DNA from: Chloroflexota bacterium
GTDB taxonomy: Bacteria; Chloroflexota; Anaerolineae; Anaerolineales; UBA11579
Reading direction: 5' to 3'
Assembly (NCBI GenBank): GCA_009391835.1
Contig: QWJF01000013.1
Span: forward strand, 1-39,715
DNA length: 39,715 bases
The notes beneath the pieces are model-generated. The model ran no database searches and was not told where the DNA came from. It worked only from the letters and a program-made list of their open reading frames with translations. The position numbers and the translations under genes are program-made. Below, piece by piece: positions 13,580-21,138 of the stretch; the stretch's first letter is position 1, and every line of letters begins with the position of its first letter.

Positions 13580-13603
13580 AACTCCCGCTCTTGCGGGAGT
13601 TTT
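13580..13603. terminator. Rho-independent terminator between convergent genes
   Basis: ACTCCCGC (13580-13587), loop TCTT, GCGGGAGT (13592-13599), then TTTT, ending the S1-domain gene. On the minus strand the stem is followed by TTGGTTTATTT, so it may also serve the STAND gene, whose stop is at 13607. Confidence 0.88.
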
Positions 13604-13606
13604 TGA

Positions 13607-15034
13607 TTAATAAGTTGCGGGCAATTTTGTGCCCATGAAGGTCAATGTAAGGCGGCTCACGCAGTAGCGAGGAAATTCTATGCTGCCGCAAACTTCCAGC
13701 AATGAATGCACCACAAGTTGGTTAACCGCTCGGCGAAGGGGGGGCTCTTCAAGGCCGGAAAACTTTCGAAGCCGATCGTAGGAGATTTCGTTAGCCGCCT
13801 CGTTTGGCAGCCGAGCAAGGAGTTGCTGCGATTCGGGCGAAAGCAGACGCCAAACCGGTTGATAGATATTTCGATACAAGGTTTCTATCTTAGGATCCGA
13901 ACCTTCAGCAAACGCCTCCGAGACTATGCGCAAGGGCAAAATCCTCAGCATCTCAGCCACCAATTTGAGGGCACGGGGATTTCCGCCAGTGAGCGCAACT
14001 ATTTCCAGAACCTGAGAATCTAAGAGCGCGATTTCCTCGTGGGCAACTCCTCCGAATATGTGGTGCTGAAGAAACTCGGCGGCTTCGGCATTGTTCAATT
14101 CGGGGAGGGGGAAATGCAAAAGGTTGGAAGAATTGTCGAAGCGTGCACGCCCGATGAGTAAGAATTTGCTCGGGTTGGCCCAGCGATGAACGTAACGCAG
14201 CAGAACGTCGGATTGCCTTGAATTGAGCCCATCAATTACTATAAGACGCGGCTCTATTTTCAATGACTCAGCGAGTGAGCGGGACATCTTGTCCGCGGCT
14301 GCATTTTCCGTGTAATGATTTTGAAAGAGCATGTCTGCAATCTGGTTTGATAGCGTGCCGGTAAACGCACGCGTTTTTGCTCCCATTTCTTCCTCCATGT
14401 TTACCCATTCAAAGGCGGAGAAACCACGGGATTCTGCCAACTGCTGCACCGCAAGCTGGGCAAGCGCCGTCTTACCAATGCCGCCCAATCCCGTCAACGC
14501 AATAATATAAGGTGGTTCACGGCGCCTCAAGCAAGCAATTAATTGCTCAAGGAGCGAATCCCTAGCAAGCCATTGAAAATCTGGCGAGAGAGACAAGTTG
14601 ATTCTCACCTGCCATGCAAGTTGATTGCGCGCGGAAAATTCCCGCACCTCAATGATCTGAGCCAACAATTCAATGGCCTCGCGTTGACGGCGGTTGATCT
14701 GATCCTGGCTCAAGTTGAGACGGTGGGCCAGAAAGAGAATCGTTTGTCCCTCAATAAAGCGGGCACTCAACAGAGAAGCCAGCCGCGGCCGGCTTTTTTC
14801 GAGTTCGGCGATGCAATTTTCAAGAAATTGGTTGAATTTACGTCGCTTTTCAAGCGGATCCAGCCACGGGGAGATCAGACTCGACTGGCGGAAGATTAAG
14901 AAATAGTCTAACGCTTCAATGCTTTTTAATGACAGACTGCTCCAAGTGCGTAATAAGGTGTGTAAGGATTTGCGCAATTGTTTTGAATCAGATTCAGATA
15001 AAGCCTTCACACCCACCTCGGTTGCAACGGACAC
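13607..15034 (-). CDS. STAND-type (NB-ARC) NTPase without C-terminal repeats
   Basis: A 475-residue protein. Residues 15-130 are helical and include a helix-turn-helix-like stretch around 92-125 (I-L-F-L-A-H-R-L-N-L-S-Q-D-Q-I-N-R-R-Q) resembling sigma region 4 or LuxR-type DNA-binding helices. A P-loop NTPase follows: Walker A G-L-G-G-I-G-K-T (182-189), Walker B R-L-I-V-I-D-G-L (263-270), the L-L-I-G-R-A-R strand (292-298) and the G-G-N-P-R-A-L motif of STAND proteins. A winged-helix segment ends the protein. STAND proteins are signal-sensing switches, usually with TPR or WD40 sensors at the C-terminus, absent here. The start is probably GTG 15034, with GTG 15014 or 15008 as alternatives; none has a clear SD. 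It is divergent from tatA. Function unknown. Confidence 0.75.
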   Translation of the reverse strand: MSVATEVGVKALSESDSKQLRKSLHTLLRTWSSLSLKSIEALDYFLIFRQSSLISPWLDPLEKRRKFNQFLENCIAELEKSRPRLASLLSARFIEGQTILFLAHRLNLSQDQINRRQREAIELLAQIIEVREFSARNQLAWQVRINLSLSPDFQWLARDSLLEQLIACLRRREPPYIIALTGLGGIGKTALAQLAVQQLAESRGFSAFEWVNMEEEMGAKTRAFTGTLSNQIADMLFQNHYTENAAADKMSRSLAESLKIEPRLIVIDGLNSRQSDVLLRYVHRWANPSKFLLIGRARFDNSSNLLHFPLPELNNAEAAEFLQHHIFGGVAHEEIALLDSQVLEIVALTGGNPRALKLVAEMLRILPLRIVSEAFAEGSDPKIETLYRNIYQPVWRLLSPESQQLLARLPNEAANEISYDRLRKFSGLEEPPLRRAVNQLVVHSLLEVCGSIEFPRYCVSRLTLTFMGTKLPATY

Positions 15035-15071
15035 TCATTGTAATTGACATGTTCGTCGGGTCCCCAGACTT

Positions 15072-15080
15072 TGGTAAAAT
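15072..15080 (+). promoter_or_regulatory. Extended -10 promoter of tatA
   Basis: TGGTAAAAT is a TGn-extended -10 box about 55 bases before tatA. A perfect TTGACA lies at 15044-15049, but its 25-base spacing is too long for a standard pair. Confidence 0.45.
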
Positions 15081-15082
15081 CA

Positions 15083-15106
15083 GGATGAGATGAGGACACC
15101 TCATCC
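15083..15106 (+). promoter_or_regulatory. Hairpin in the tatA leader
   Basis: GATGAGG-ACA-CCTCATC (15089-15105) forms a 7-bp stem. An overlapping GGATGAG (15083-15089) can pair with CTCATCC (15100-15106) instead, so two alternative stems exist. There is no T-run. Possible leader control; inferred. Confidence 0.4.
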
Positions 15107-15133
15107 GATCACAACATCTGTTGGAGGAACAAT

Positions 15134-15310
15134 ATGCCTGGTGGACCGGAACTGATAATAATTCTTGTTATTGTCGTTATCTTGTTTGGCGTTGGTCGTT
15201 TGGGCAAGATTGGGGGCGAACTGGGCAGCGGCATCCGGGCCTTTCGAAAAGGGCTCTCTGGGGACGACGAAGACGATAAGGATAAAGACGAAGAGAAAAC
15301 TAGCGAATAG
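15134..15310 (+). CDS. tatA: Sec-independent protein translocase subunit TatA
   Basis: A 58-residue protein. ATG 15134 has a strong GGAGG 6 bases upstream, and the stop is TAG 15308-15310. One transmembrane helix (about residues 5-18, [13 protein letters not shown]) leads into the hinge and amphipathic helix [24 protein letters not shown], the TatA/TatE signature, then an acidic Asp/Glu/Lys tail. TatA oligomers form the membrane passage through which TatBC-bound folded twin-arginine proteins cross. No tatC or tatB is in the window. It is a single-gene unit placed between the STAND gene (divergent) and the amino-acid transporter. Confidence 0.9.
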   Translation: MPGGPELIIILVIVVILFGVGRLGKIGGELGSGIRAFRKGLSGDDEDDKDKDEEKTSE

Positions 15311-15330
15311 TTCTGAATAAAAGCGAGTAA

Positions 15331-15359
15331 TTGCTTTTTCGGGCGACTTCGAGTACAGT
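15331..15359 (+). promoter_or_regulatory. Sigma70-type promoter of the amino-acid ABC operon
   Basis: TTGCTT (15331-15336), 17 bases, TACAGT (15354-15359). The leader to ATG 15420 is about 54 bases. Confidence 0.55.
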
Positions 15360-15419
15360 AAATTGAATTCTTATGGCGACTACGCCAATTGCCAACCCAA
15401 CTATTTAGGAGGAAGAATA

Positions 15420-16280
15420 ATGCGGAAGTTCAAGCAAATGGGCTTTGCCCTGATTGTGGGCGCTTTGTTGCTGGCAGCTTGCGGCGGCGGCTCACAGGTC
15501 GTGAGCGCTGGCGGGTGCCTTGGCACCGCCGAAGACGCTATCGTAGATCTGGAATGCCGTGAGATCACGATCGCGATTGAAAACGCTTACCTGCCGTTCA
15601 ACTATGTAGACGCTGAAACCGGCGAGCCCGGTGGATGGGACTACGATGCCTGGGAAGCAATATGCGAGCGCCTGCACTGCACGCCCGTATTCGTTGAGGC
15701 AGCCTGGGAGGGTATGATCCAGGCTGTGGCCGATGGACAGTTCGATGCGGCTGCAGATGGCATCACGATCACGGCCGACCGCGATGAAATCGTTGATTTC
15801 TCGATCGGTTATGTGAACATCGACCAGCGGCTGCTGGTTCGCGCCGATGAGGATCGCATCTCCGAAATCGAAGACATTGTCAACGATGAGAGCCTGGTTC
15901 TTGGCACACAGACTGGAACGACTAACTACGAAACTGCTGCCCAGTTCCTGCCCGAGGATCGCATTCAAGCCTTCGAGCAGTTCCCGTTTGCTGTGCAGGC
16001 GTTGATTGGCGGCGATGTTGACGCCGTAATCATCGACGAGACAGCCGGCCAGGGTTACCTGGGTGAAAATGCCGACCTGTTGAAACTGGTAGGGCGCTCG
16101 CTTTCGGGTGATCAGCTTGGCTTCATCTTTGGTGAAGGCAGCGACCTGGTTGACCCGGTAAATCAAGCTATCCAAGCGATGATGGCGGATGGCACGTTGG
16201 CGGCACTCAACACCATTTACTTTGGCGCTGATTTCGCGGTGACGTACGACGACATCGGACCGGGTGCTTACGGCGAGTAA
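15420..16280 (+). CDS. Polar amino-acid ABC transporter substrate-binding lipoprotein
   Basis: A 286-residue lipoprotein: basic N-terminus, hydrophobic stretch and lipobox L-L-L-A-A-C with the lipidated Cys at residue 21. The family-3 solute-binding fold follows, with I-T-I-A-I-E-N-A-Y-L-P-F-N-Y-V-D, W-D-Y-D-A-W-E-A-I, the middle strand F-D-A-A-A-D-G-I-T-I-T-A-D-R-D-E-I-V-D-F-S and the hinge segment G-T-Q-T-G-T-T-N-Y. It captures a small polar substrate outside the membrane for the permease and ATPase encoded downstream. ATG 15420 follows AGGAGGA; a longer frame from 15363 would place residues before the signal peptide. A strong stem-loop lies between this gene and the permease. Confidence 0.93.
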   Translation: MRKFKQMGFALIVGALLLAACGGGSQVVSAGGCLGTAEDAIVDLECREITIAIENAYLPFNYVDAETGEPGGWDYDAWEAICERLHCTPVFVEAAWEGMIQAVADGQFDAAADGITITADRDEIVDFSIGYVNIDQRLLVRADEDRISEIEDIVNDESLVLGTQTGTTNYETAAQFLPEDRIQAFEQFPFAVQALIGGDVDAVIIDETAGQGYLGENADLLKLVGRSLSGDQLGFIFGEGSDLVDPVNQAIQAMMADGTLAALNTIYFGADFAVTYDDIGPGAYGE

Positions 16281-16311
16281 TCTCGTAACACGCCAATAAA
16301 CTAGTGTTAAT

Positions 16312-16346
16312 AGCGGTGTGCAGAATCTGAGATTCTGCACACCGCT
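16312..16346 (+). promoter_or_regulatory. Intercistronic 16-bp stem-loop
   Basis: AGCGGTGTGCAGAATC (16312-16327) pairs perfectly with 16331-16346 across a TGA loop. No T-run follows, so it is unlikely to be a full terminator. Its place between binding-protein and permease genes fits an mRNA-stabilising or processing element that keeps the binding protein in excess. Confidence 0.75.
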
Positions 16347-16374
16347 TGTTAACTCCCATAACTGGAGGTATTTT

Positions 16375-17259
16375 TTGAGTGACCGCGGCGGCCCATTGCA
16401 AGAGTCCGCCTCATTTGGGCCAATAGTATCCTCAAGACGAGATCGGCTTTCCCTTGCGGTGGCCCAGGCTCCCCTATGGCTAATTGCCATTTTTCTTCTA
16501 GCTATTTGGGCGGGATACTTTATTCTCACTCGCCAAAATTTTCGTCAAGCTTTTGAATTCATCCTTATTGGCCTTTCAGCGACCATCAGCACCACACTTT
16601 GGTCTTACAGTATGGCATTGATTTTAGGCCTAATTGCGGGTCTGGGGCGCATCTCACGCAATGTGATTATTAAAAATCTGGCTACACTATACGTAGAGAT
16701 TATCCGCGGAATACCAATCCTGGTGCTGATCTTCTATATCGCACTTGTTGCTGTGCCCAGCGTGGTGGATAGTCTCCAGGCACTGGGTTTTTGGTTAATC
16801 AGCCGGGACATTTCTTTCCTTGGCGAGCCACTTTCTCTACTTAGCAATCAAGCCATTTCAATGAACACGCGGGCAGTCATCGCGCTTTCCGTTACCTATG
16901 GGGCCTTTCTGGCTGAGATTTTTCGGGCCGGAATTCAATCGATTGGGCGCGGCCAAATGGAGGCGGCCCGGTCGTTGGGGATGAGCTACGGAGAGGCAAT
17001 GCGCTATATCATTCTTCCACAGGCGATCCGCAATGTTTTGCCTGCGCTGGGCAATGATTTCGTGGCGATGGTAAAAGATTCGTCGTTGGTGTCTGTGCTT
17101 GCTGTGCGGGATATCACCCAGGTTGCACGACTCTATGCCGGGCGAACCTTTCGTTTTCGGGAGGCTTACACCACTCTAGCCGTGCTCTATCTGACCATGA
17201 CGCTGGTGCTCTCGCTTATCGTGAGAATGATAGAAAGGCGGTACGAGCGCAATGGCTAA
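16375..17259 (+). CDS. Amino-acid ABC transporter permease (HisM/GlnP family)
   Basis: A 294-residue integral membrane protein with several hydrophobic helices and the HisMQ/GlnP-type core: [15 protein letters not shown] near the start of the core, [16 protein letters not shown], and the cytoplasmic coupling loop [22 protein letters not shown] that contacts the ATPase. I chose TTG 16375 because GGAGG lies 8 bases upstream. An ATG at 16318 in the same frame falls inside the stem-loop and gives unrelated N-terminal residues. A single permease gene suggests a homodimer. It overlaps the ATPase gene by 8 bases. Confidence 0.92.
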   Translation: MSDRGGPLQESASFGPIVSSRRDRLSLAVAQAPLWLIAIFLLAIWAGYFILTRQNFRQAFEFILIGLSATISTTLWSYSMALILGLIAGLGRISRNVIIKNLATLYVEIIRGIPILVLIFYIALVAVPSVVDSLQALGFWLISRDISFLGEPLSLLSNQAISMNTRAVIALSVTYGAFLAEIFRAGIQSIGRGQMEAARSLGMSYGEAMRYIILPQAIRNVLPALGNDFVAMVKDSSLVSVLAVRDITQVARLYAGRTFRFREAYTTLAVLYLTMTLVLSLIVRMIERRYERNG

Positions 17260-17995
17260 ACGAGACATAATTGTCGTCAAGGGTCTTCATAAGTATTTTG
17301 GCGCAATAGAGGCGTTGAGGGGTGTTGACCTAACCGTAGCGGCGGGAAAAGTAGTGGTGATCGTAGGGCCAAGCGGCTCCGGAAAATCTACGCTGTTGCG
17401 CTGCATTAACCATTTGGAAGTCGAAACCCAGGGCGAGGTATGGGTGGACGGACAAAAGCTTGGCCATGATCCCAAACAAATCAATGAAATCCGCACCGAA
17501 ATCGGGATGGTTTTCCAACTTTTTAACCTGTTCCCACATTTGACTGCTCTCGAGAACATAACGCTGGCGCAACGTGTGGTACGCAATCGAAGCAAGGAAG
17601 AGGCGATTGACATGGGCCTCAAGCAGTTGAAGCGCGTGGGAATTCTTGAAAAGGCAGATGTGCATCCGGACCAACTTTCGGGAGGCCAGCAGCAGCGCGT
17701 GGCAATCGCGCGGGCACTGGCGATGGATCCAAAAATCATGCTATTTGACGAGCCAACCAGCGCCCTGGACCCTGAAATGATTAAGGAAGTTCTGGATGTT
17801 ATGTTGGACTTGGCGCAGGATGGAATGACCATGCTGGTGGTGACTCACGAGATGGGCTTCGCTCGAGCGGCGGCGGATGAGCTGATCTTTATGGACGAGG
17901 GCTTGATCGTTGAACAGGGCAGCCCCCTTGATATTTTCAATGCGCCACAAGAAGAACGAACAAAACTGTTCCTTTCTCAAATCCTGCAACATTAG
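17252..17995 (+). CDS. Amino-acid ABC transporter ATP-binding protein (GlnQ type)
   Basis: A 247-residue cytoplasmic ATPase that powers the permease. Visible: Walker [11 protein letters not shown]-loop [11 protein letters not shown], signature [15 protein letters not shown], Walker [15 protein letters not shown] and the switch His in V-V-T-H-E-M. The [10 protein letters not shown] stretch is typical of polar amino-acid importers. ATG 17252 overlaps the permease end by 8 bases, so translation is coupled. It is the last gene of the operon; I see no clear terminator in the roughly 80 bases before the next promoter. Confidence 0.95.
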   Translation: MAKRDIIVVKGLHKYFGAIEALRGVDLTVAAGKVVVIVGPSGSGKSTLLRCINHLEVETQGEVWVDGQKLGHDPKQINEIRTEIGMVFQLFNLFPHLTALENITLAQRVVRNRSKEEAIDMGLKQLKRVGILEKADVHPDQLSGGQQQRVAIARALAMDPKIMLFDEPTSALDPEMIKEVLDVMLDLAQDGMTMLVVTHEMGFARAAADELIFMDEGLIVEQGSPLDIFNAPQEERTKLFLSQILQH

Positions 17996-18077
17996 AATTT
18001 CGAACCATCCCACGCGGCCAATTGTATATAGGCTATTCAAGGGTCAGCCATCTCGTCTCTTCGAAAAAAACGGAGAG

Positions 18078-18106
18078 TTGACCCTAGGTCCATAAGTACC
18101 TATAAT
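18078..18106 (+). promoter_or_regulatory. Sigma70-type promoter of the peptide-type ABC operon
   Basis: TTGACC (18078-18083), 17 bases, perfect TATAAT (18101-18106). The leader to ATG 18207 is about 95 bases and contains a GGAGGTGA at 18134 with no gene behind it, plus a palindrome. Confidence 0.7.
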
Positions 18107-18162
18107 CAGAACTTAACCCTTATTTGCCTGTTGGAGGTGAAGCCATAAGGAATAACGCCTAC

Positions 18163-18176
18163 AAAACTCGAGTTTT
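18163..18176. repeat. 14-base perfect palindrome in the SBP leader
   Basis: AAAACTCGAGTTTT lies about 57 bases downstream of the -10 box and 30 bases before the start codon of the binding-protein gene. It could be an operator or an RNA hairpin; only the symmetry is seen. Confidence 0.5.
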
Positions 18177-18206
18177 ACTTTATTCTGGAGAGAAGAAGGA
18201 GCTTCT

Positions 18207-19925
18207 ATGACTAAGAAACTATATAGCTTGATCGCACTCCTGGCTGTAGCCAGCCTGGTACTTGCTGCTTGTGCCCCTGCCGCCGGCGACGCCGGTTCTG
18301 CGGGCGATGCCGGTGACGCAGGAACCTCTGGCGACGCGGGAAGCGCGGGCGACGCAGCCTTTGAAGGCACGAGCGTTGCTTCTGAGAGCTGCGACTATGG
18401 CGGAAAAATTCTGTCGATTGAGGCAGTTGACGCTCTGACCGTAGTCTTCAACCTGTGCAAGCCAGACCCGGCCTTCCTGGCCAAGATCGCTTTCACGCCT
18501 TTTGGCATCCAGCCTTCTGAGTGGATTGCTGAAACCGGCGGAGCTGGCGAACTGCTTGAGCACCCCATCGGCACCGGCCCTTACATGGTGCAAGAGTGGG
18601 ATCGCGGCAACCAGATAGTTTTCACTCGCTTCGATGATTACTGGGGCGAGGCTGGGGCCGCTGCGACTGTAACGCTGCGTTGGCTGACCGAAGGCGCGGC
18701 TCGCTTGCAGGAATTGCAGGCCGGCACAGCCGACTTCATCACCAACCTAGCGCCGGATGACTATGCTACTGTGATCGGGTCTGACGACTTGGTCTTCATC
18801 CCGCAGGACAACCCAAACGTGTTGTACCTGGCGATGACGAACACCTTTGCGCCATTCGACAATCAACTGGTTCGCCAGGCGATTGCCATGGGCATTGACC
18901 GGCAGCGGATCGTTGACAACTTCTACCCTGAAGGGTCTGAAGTAGCCGATTACTTTACGCCGTGCTCAATCCCGAACGGTTGTGAGGGAGATTCCTGGTA
19001 CGAGTTTGATCCGGAAGCGGCCCGCGCTCTGCTGGCTGAAGCCGGTTACCCGGATGGCTTTGAAACCTCCATTTACTATCGTGACGTTTTCCGCGCTTAC
19101 CTACCCGAGCCGCCTTTGGTGGCCCAGGAATTACAGGCACAGTTGGCGGCTAACCTTGGCATCACTGCCGCGGTCGTTCCGATGGAATCTGGTGAGTTCA
19201 TCGCCGCTTCCACCGATGGTCAGTTGGATGGTTTCTACCTGCTTGGTTGGGGCGCCGACTACCCACACGTAACCAACTTCCTGGACTTCCACTTTGGCTC
19301 CGGCAACCCGCAGTTTGGTGACCCGTTTGCTGAAATCTACGGTCCTTTGGAAGAGGCCTCCTCGATCGCCGATCTGGCCACAGCTGCCCCGTTGTATGCT
19401 GAAGCCAACAACGCGATCCGAGACCTGGTTCCGATGGTGCCGATCGCTCACGGTGGTGTGGCCCACGCGGCCCTCGCAACGCTGGATGGCGCTTACTATC
19501 CGCCTTTTGGTGCGAACGAGTTCTATCGCATGAGCCCGACCACCGACGATCCGGACTACGTGGACATGGTCTACGTCCAGAACGCCGAGCCCATCAGCCT
19601 TTACTGTGCTGATGAGACCGACGGCGAATCCCTGCGCCCGTGCCAGCAGGTTGTTGAAACCTTGCTGGACTACGCAACGGATTCTGGAGATACGGTGCCT
19701 GAACTGGCGACCTCCTGCACAAGCAATGAGGATTCGACAGTTTGGACATGCAGCCTGCGCTCAGGCGTGCTCTTCCATGACGGCTCGGCGTTTGACGCCA
19801 ACGACGTGGTAGCCTCCTTCGCAGCGGGCCTGGATGCTTCCAGCCCGTATCACGTGGGCAACACCGGTGGCTTCGACTACTTCTCCTACCTCTGGGACGG
19901 TTTGATGAACGTCCCGGCGGAGTAA
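18207..19925 (+). CDS. Peptide-type ABC substrate-binding lipoprotein, apparently circularly permuted
   Basis: A 572-residue family-5 (DppA/OppA-type) binding lipoprotein with lipobox L-V-L-A-A-C (Cys 22), a Gly/Asp/Ala-rich linker (residues 27-50) and AGAAGGAG before ATG 18207. Its parts are out of order. Right after the linker comes G-G-K-I-L-S-I-E-A-V-D (65-75), then H-P-I-G-T-G-P-Y (119-126), normally the middle of the first lobe. The segment that normally opens the mature protein (residues 455-572, with E-P-I-S-L, V-P-E-L-A and L-R-S-G-V-L-F-H-D-G-S at 517-527) is at the C-terminus, after the usual end region P-M-V-P-I-A-H-G. All pieces seem present, so it may fold as a circular permutant. 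Six Cys in or near the moved pieces could form disulfides. It feeds the permeases encoded downstream. Confidence 0.88.
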   Translation: MTKKLYSLIALLAVASLVLAACAPAAGDAGSAGDAGDAGTSGDAGSAGDAAFEGTSVASESCDYGGKILSIEAVDALTVVFNLCKPDPAFLAKIAFTPFGIQPSEWIAETGGAGELLEHPIGTGPYMVQEWDRGNQIVFTRFDDYWGEAGAAATVTLRWLTEGAARLQELQAGTADFITNLAPDDYATVIGSDDLVFIPQDNPNVLYLAMTNTFAPFDNQLVRQAIAMGIDRQRIVDNFYPEGSEVADYFTPCSIPNGCEGDSWYEFDPEAARALLAEAGYPDGFETSIYYRDVFRAYLPEPPLVAQELQAQLAANLGITAAVVPMESGEFIAASTDGQLDGFYLLGWGADYPHVTNFLDFHFGSGNPQFGDPFAEIYGPLEEASSIADLATAAPLYAEANNAIRDLVPMVPIAHGGVAHAALATLDGAYYPPFGANEFYRMSPTTDDPDYVDMVYVQNAEPISLYCADETDGESLRPCQQVVETLLDYATDSGDTVPELATSCTSNEDSTVWTCSLRSGVLFHDGSAFDANDVVASFAAGLDASSPYHVGNTGGFDYFSYLWDGLMNVPAE

Positions 19926-19979
19926 GCAAGTTCACTCCACTCGTGTTGTAAGGCTCTAAACCAGAGCTAAAAAACAAGC

Positions 19980-20025
19980 ACGCGGGGTGGGCTAAGTCGC
20001 TGAAAAGCGCTTTCCCACCCCGCGT
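19980..20025 (+). promoter_or_regulatory. Intercistronic stem-loop between SBP and dppB
   Basis: ACGCGGGGTGGG (19980-19991) pairs with CCCACCCCGCGT (20014-20025). The loop contains a small second stem (CGCT-GAAA-AGCG). TTGCCTTTTC follows. It may be a partial terminator or an mRNA stabiliser, similar in position to the stem-loop at 16312. Confidence 0.75.
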
Positions 20026-20049
20026 TGCCTTTTCTACAAGGAAGTTGGC

Positions 20050-21132
20050 ATGTCCCAATATGTTTTTCGGCGCATTCTGCTGGCCGTGCCGGTAATCATC
20101 GGGATCCTGGTGGTTACCTTCACAATTGCGCGCTTGATTCCGGGCGATCCGTGTACAGCTGCTTTGGGGGAGCGAGCCACCGTTCAGGCCTGTGAAGCCT
20201 TTAACGAGCGGATGGGGCTGGATCAACCGCTCACTGTGCAACTGGGCATCTACATGCGCAACGTATTGCTGCGCGGTGATTTTGGGGATTCAATCCGCTT
20301 TAGCCGACCGGTCTCCATTATGCTTATCGAGCGTCTTCCGGTGACGATTGAATTGGGTGTGGCAGCGTTGGCTATTGCAATCGCAATTGGCGTGCCAGCC
20401 GGCATCATTTCAGCTGTGCGTAGAAACTCTACAATAGATGTTGTGACCATGATTGGGGCCAATATCGGGGTCTCTATGCCGGTTTACTGGCTGGGGCTGA
20501 TGCTGGCCTACGTATTTGCAATCCTGCTTAAGGACACTCCCTTTTGGCTGCCTCCCTCGGGCAGGCTCACAGCCGGCTTGCTGCCCACCCCGTTTTACGA
20601 GGCCTGGGGTTGGCAACTTACCAAGGACACAACGGCTTACCTGATTTCAGATTTCATCTCAAACCTTGCAATTATTAATTCCATACTTACGTTCCAGTGG
20701 AACGTTCTGCAAGACGCTCTCAGGCACCTTATCCTGCCAGCGGTGGCGCTGAGCACAATCCCGATGGCGATCATTGCGCGGATCACGCGCTCCAGCATGC
20801 TGGACGTTTTGGGGCGCGAATATGTGCGGGCAGCGCGCGCCAAAGGCGTGAGCGAACGTCAAGTTGTGCTCAAACACGCGCTGCGCAATGCGATGCTGCC
20901 GATCATTACGGTGATAGGTCTACAGGTCGGGACGCTGTTTGCGGGTGCGGTGCTCACGGAGACTATTTTTGGATTCTCCGGGGTAGGCCGGGCGCTCTTC
21001 GATGCTATTACTGGACGCGATTTCCCTGTCATCCAGGCGTTTACGGTGGTGATCGCAATCGGCTATGTACTCGTGAATATGCTGGTAGATTTGTCTTACG
21101 CGTTTATCGACCCGCGTATCAAACTGCAATAG
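20050..21132 (+). CDS. Peptide-type ABC transporter permease (DppB family)
   Basis: A 360-residue membrane protein. It begins with the family's M-S-Q-Y-V-F-R-R-I-L and first helix, followed by I-P-G-D-P-C, a periplasmic region and then the permease core. The cytoplasmic coupling loop is E-Y-V-R-A-A-R-A-K-G-V-S-E-R-Q-V-V-L-K-H-A-L-R-N-A, and the C-terminus reads V-D-L-S-Y-A-F-I-D-P-R-I, as in DppB/OppB. It forms half of the membrane channel, with the DppC-like protein as partner. ATG 20050 follows AAGGAAG. About 60 residues between helices (around 155-215) are longer than in the shortest family members. Second gene of the five-gene operon. Confidence 0.94.
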   Translation: MSQYVFRRILLAVPVIIGILVVTFTIARLIPGDPCTAALGERATVQACEAFNERMGLDQPLTVQLGIYMRNVLLRGDFGDSIRFSRPVSIMLIERLPVTIELGVAALAIAIAIGVPAGIISAVRRNSTIDVVTMIGANIGVSMPVYWLGLMLAYVFAILLKDTPFWLPPSGRLTAGLLPTPFYEAWGWQLTKDTTAYLISDFISNLAIINSILTFQWNVLQDALRHLILPAVALSTIPMAIIARITRSSMLDVLGREYVRAARAKGVSERQVVLKHALRNAMLPIITVIGLQVGTLFAGAVLTETIFGFSGVGRALFDAITGRDFPVIQAFTVVIAIGYVLVNMLVDLSYAFIDPRIKLQ

Positions 21133-21138
21133 GATCCT

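Noticed and set aside
15044-15080. TTGACA plus TAAAAT as a standard promoter pair for tatA
   Set aside because: The 25-base spacing is too long; only the extended -10 box was kept.
15492-16529. 345-codon open frame on the minus strand
   Set aside because: Antisense to the amino-acid binding-protein gene and the permease start; no domain, no SD, and it crosses the intercistronic stem-loop.
18285-18356. Repeated GGCGACGC-like units as a tandem-repeat element
   Set aside because: They simply encode the Gly/Asp/Ala linker after the lipobox of the binding protein, a usual feature of such lipoproteins.
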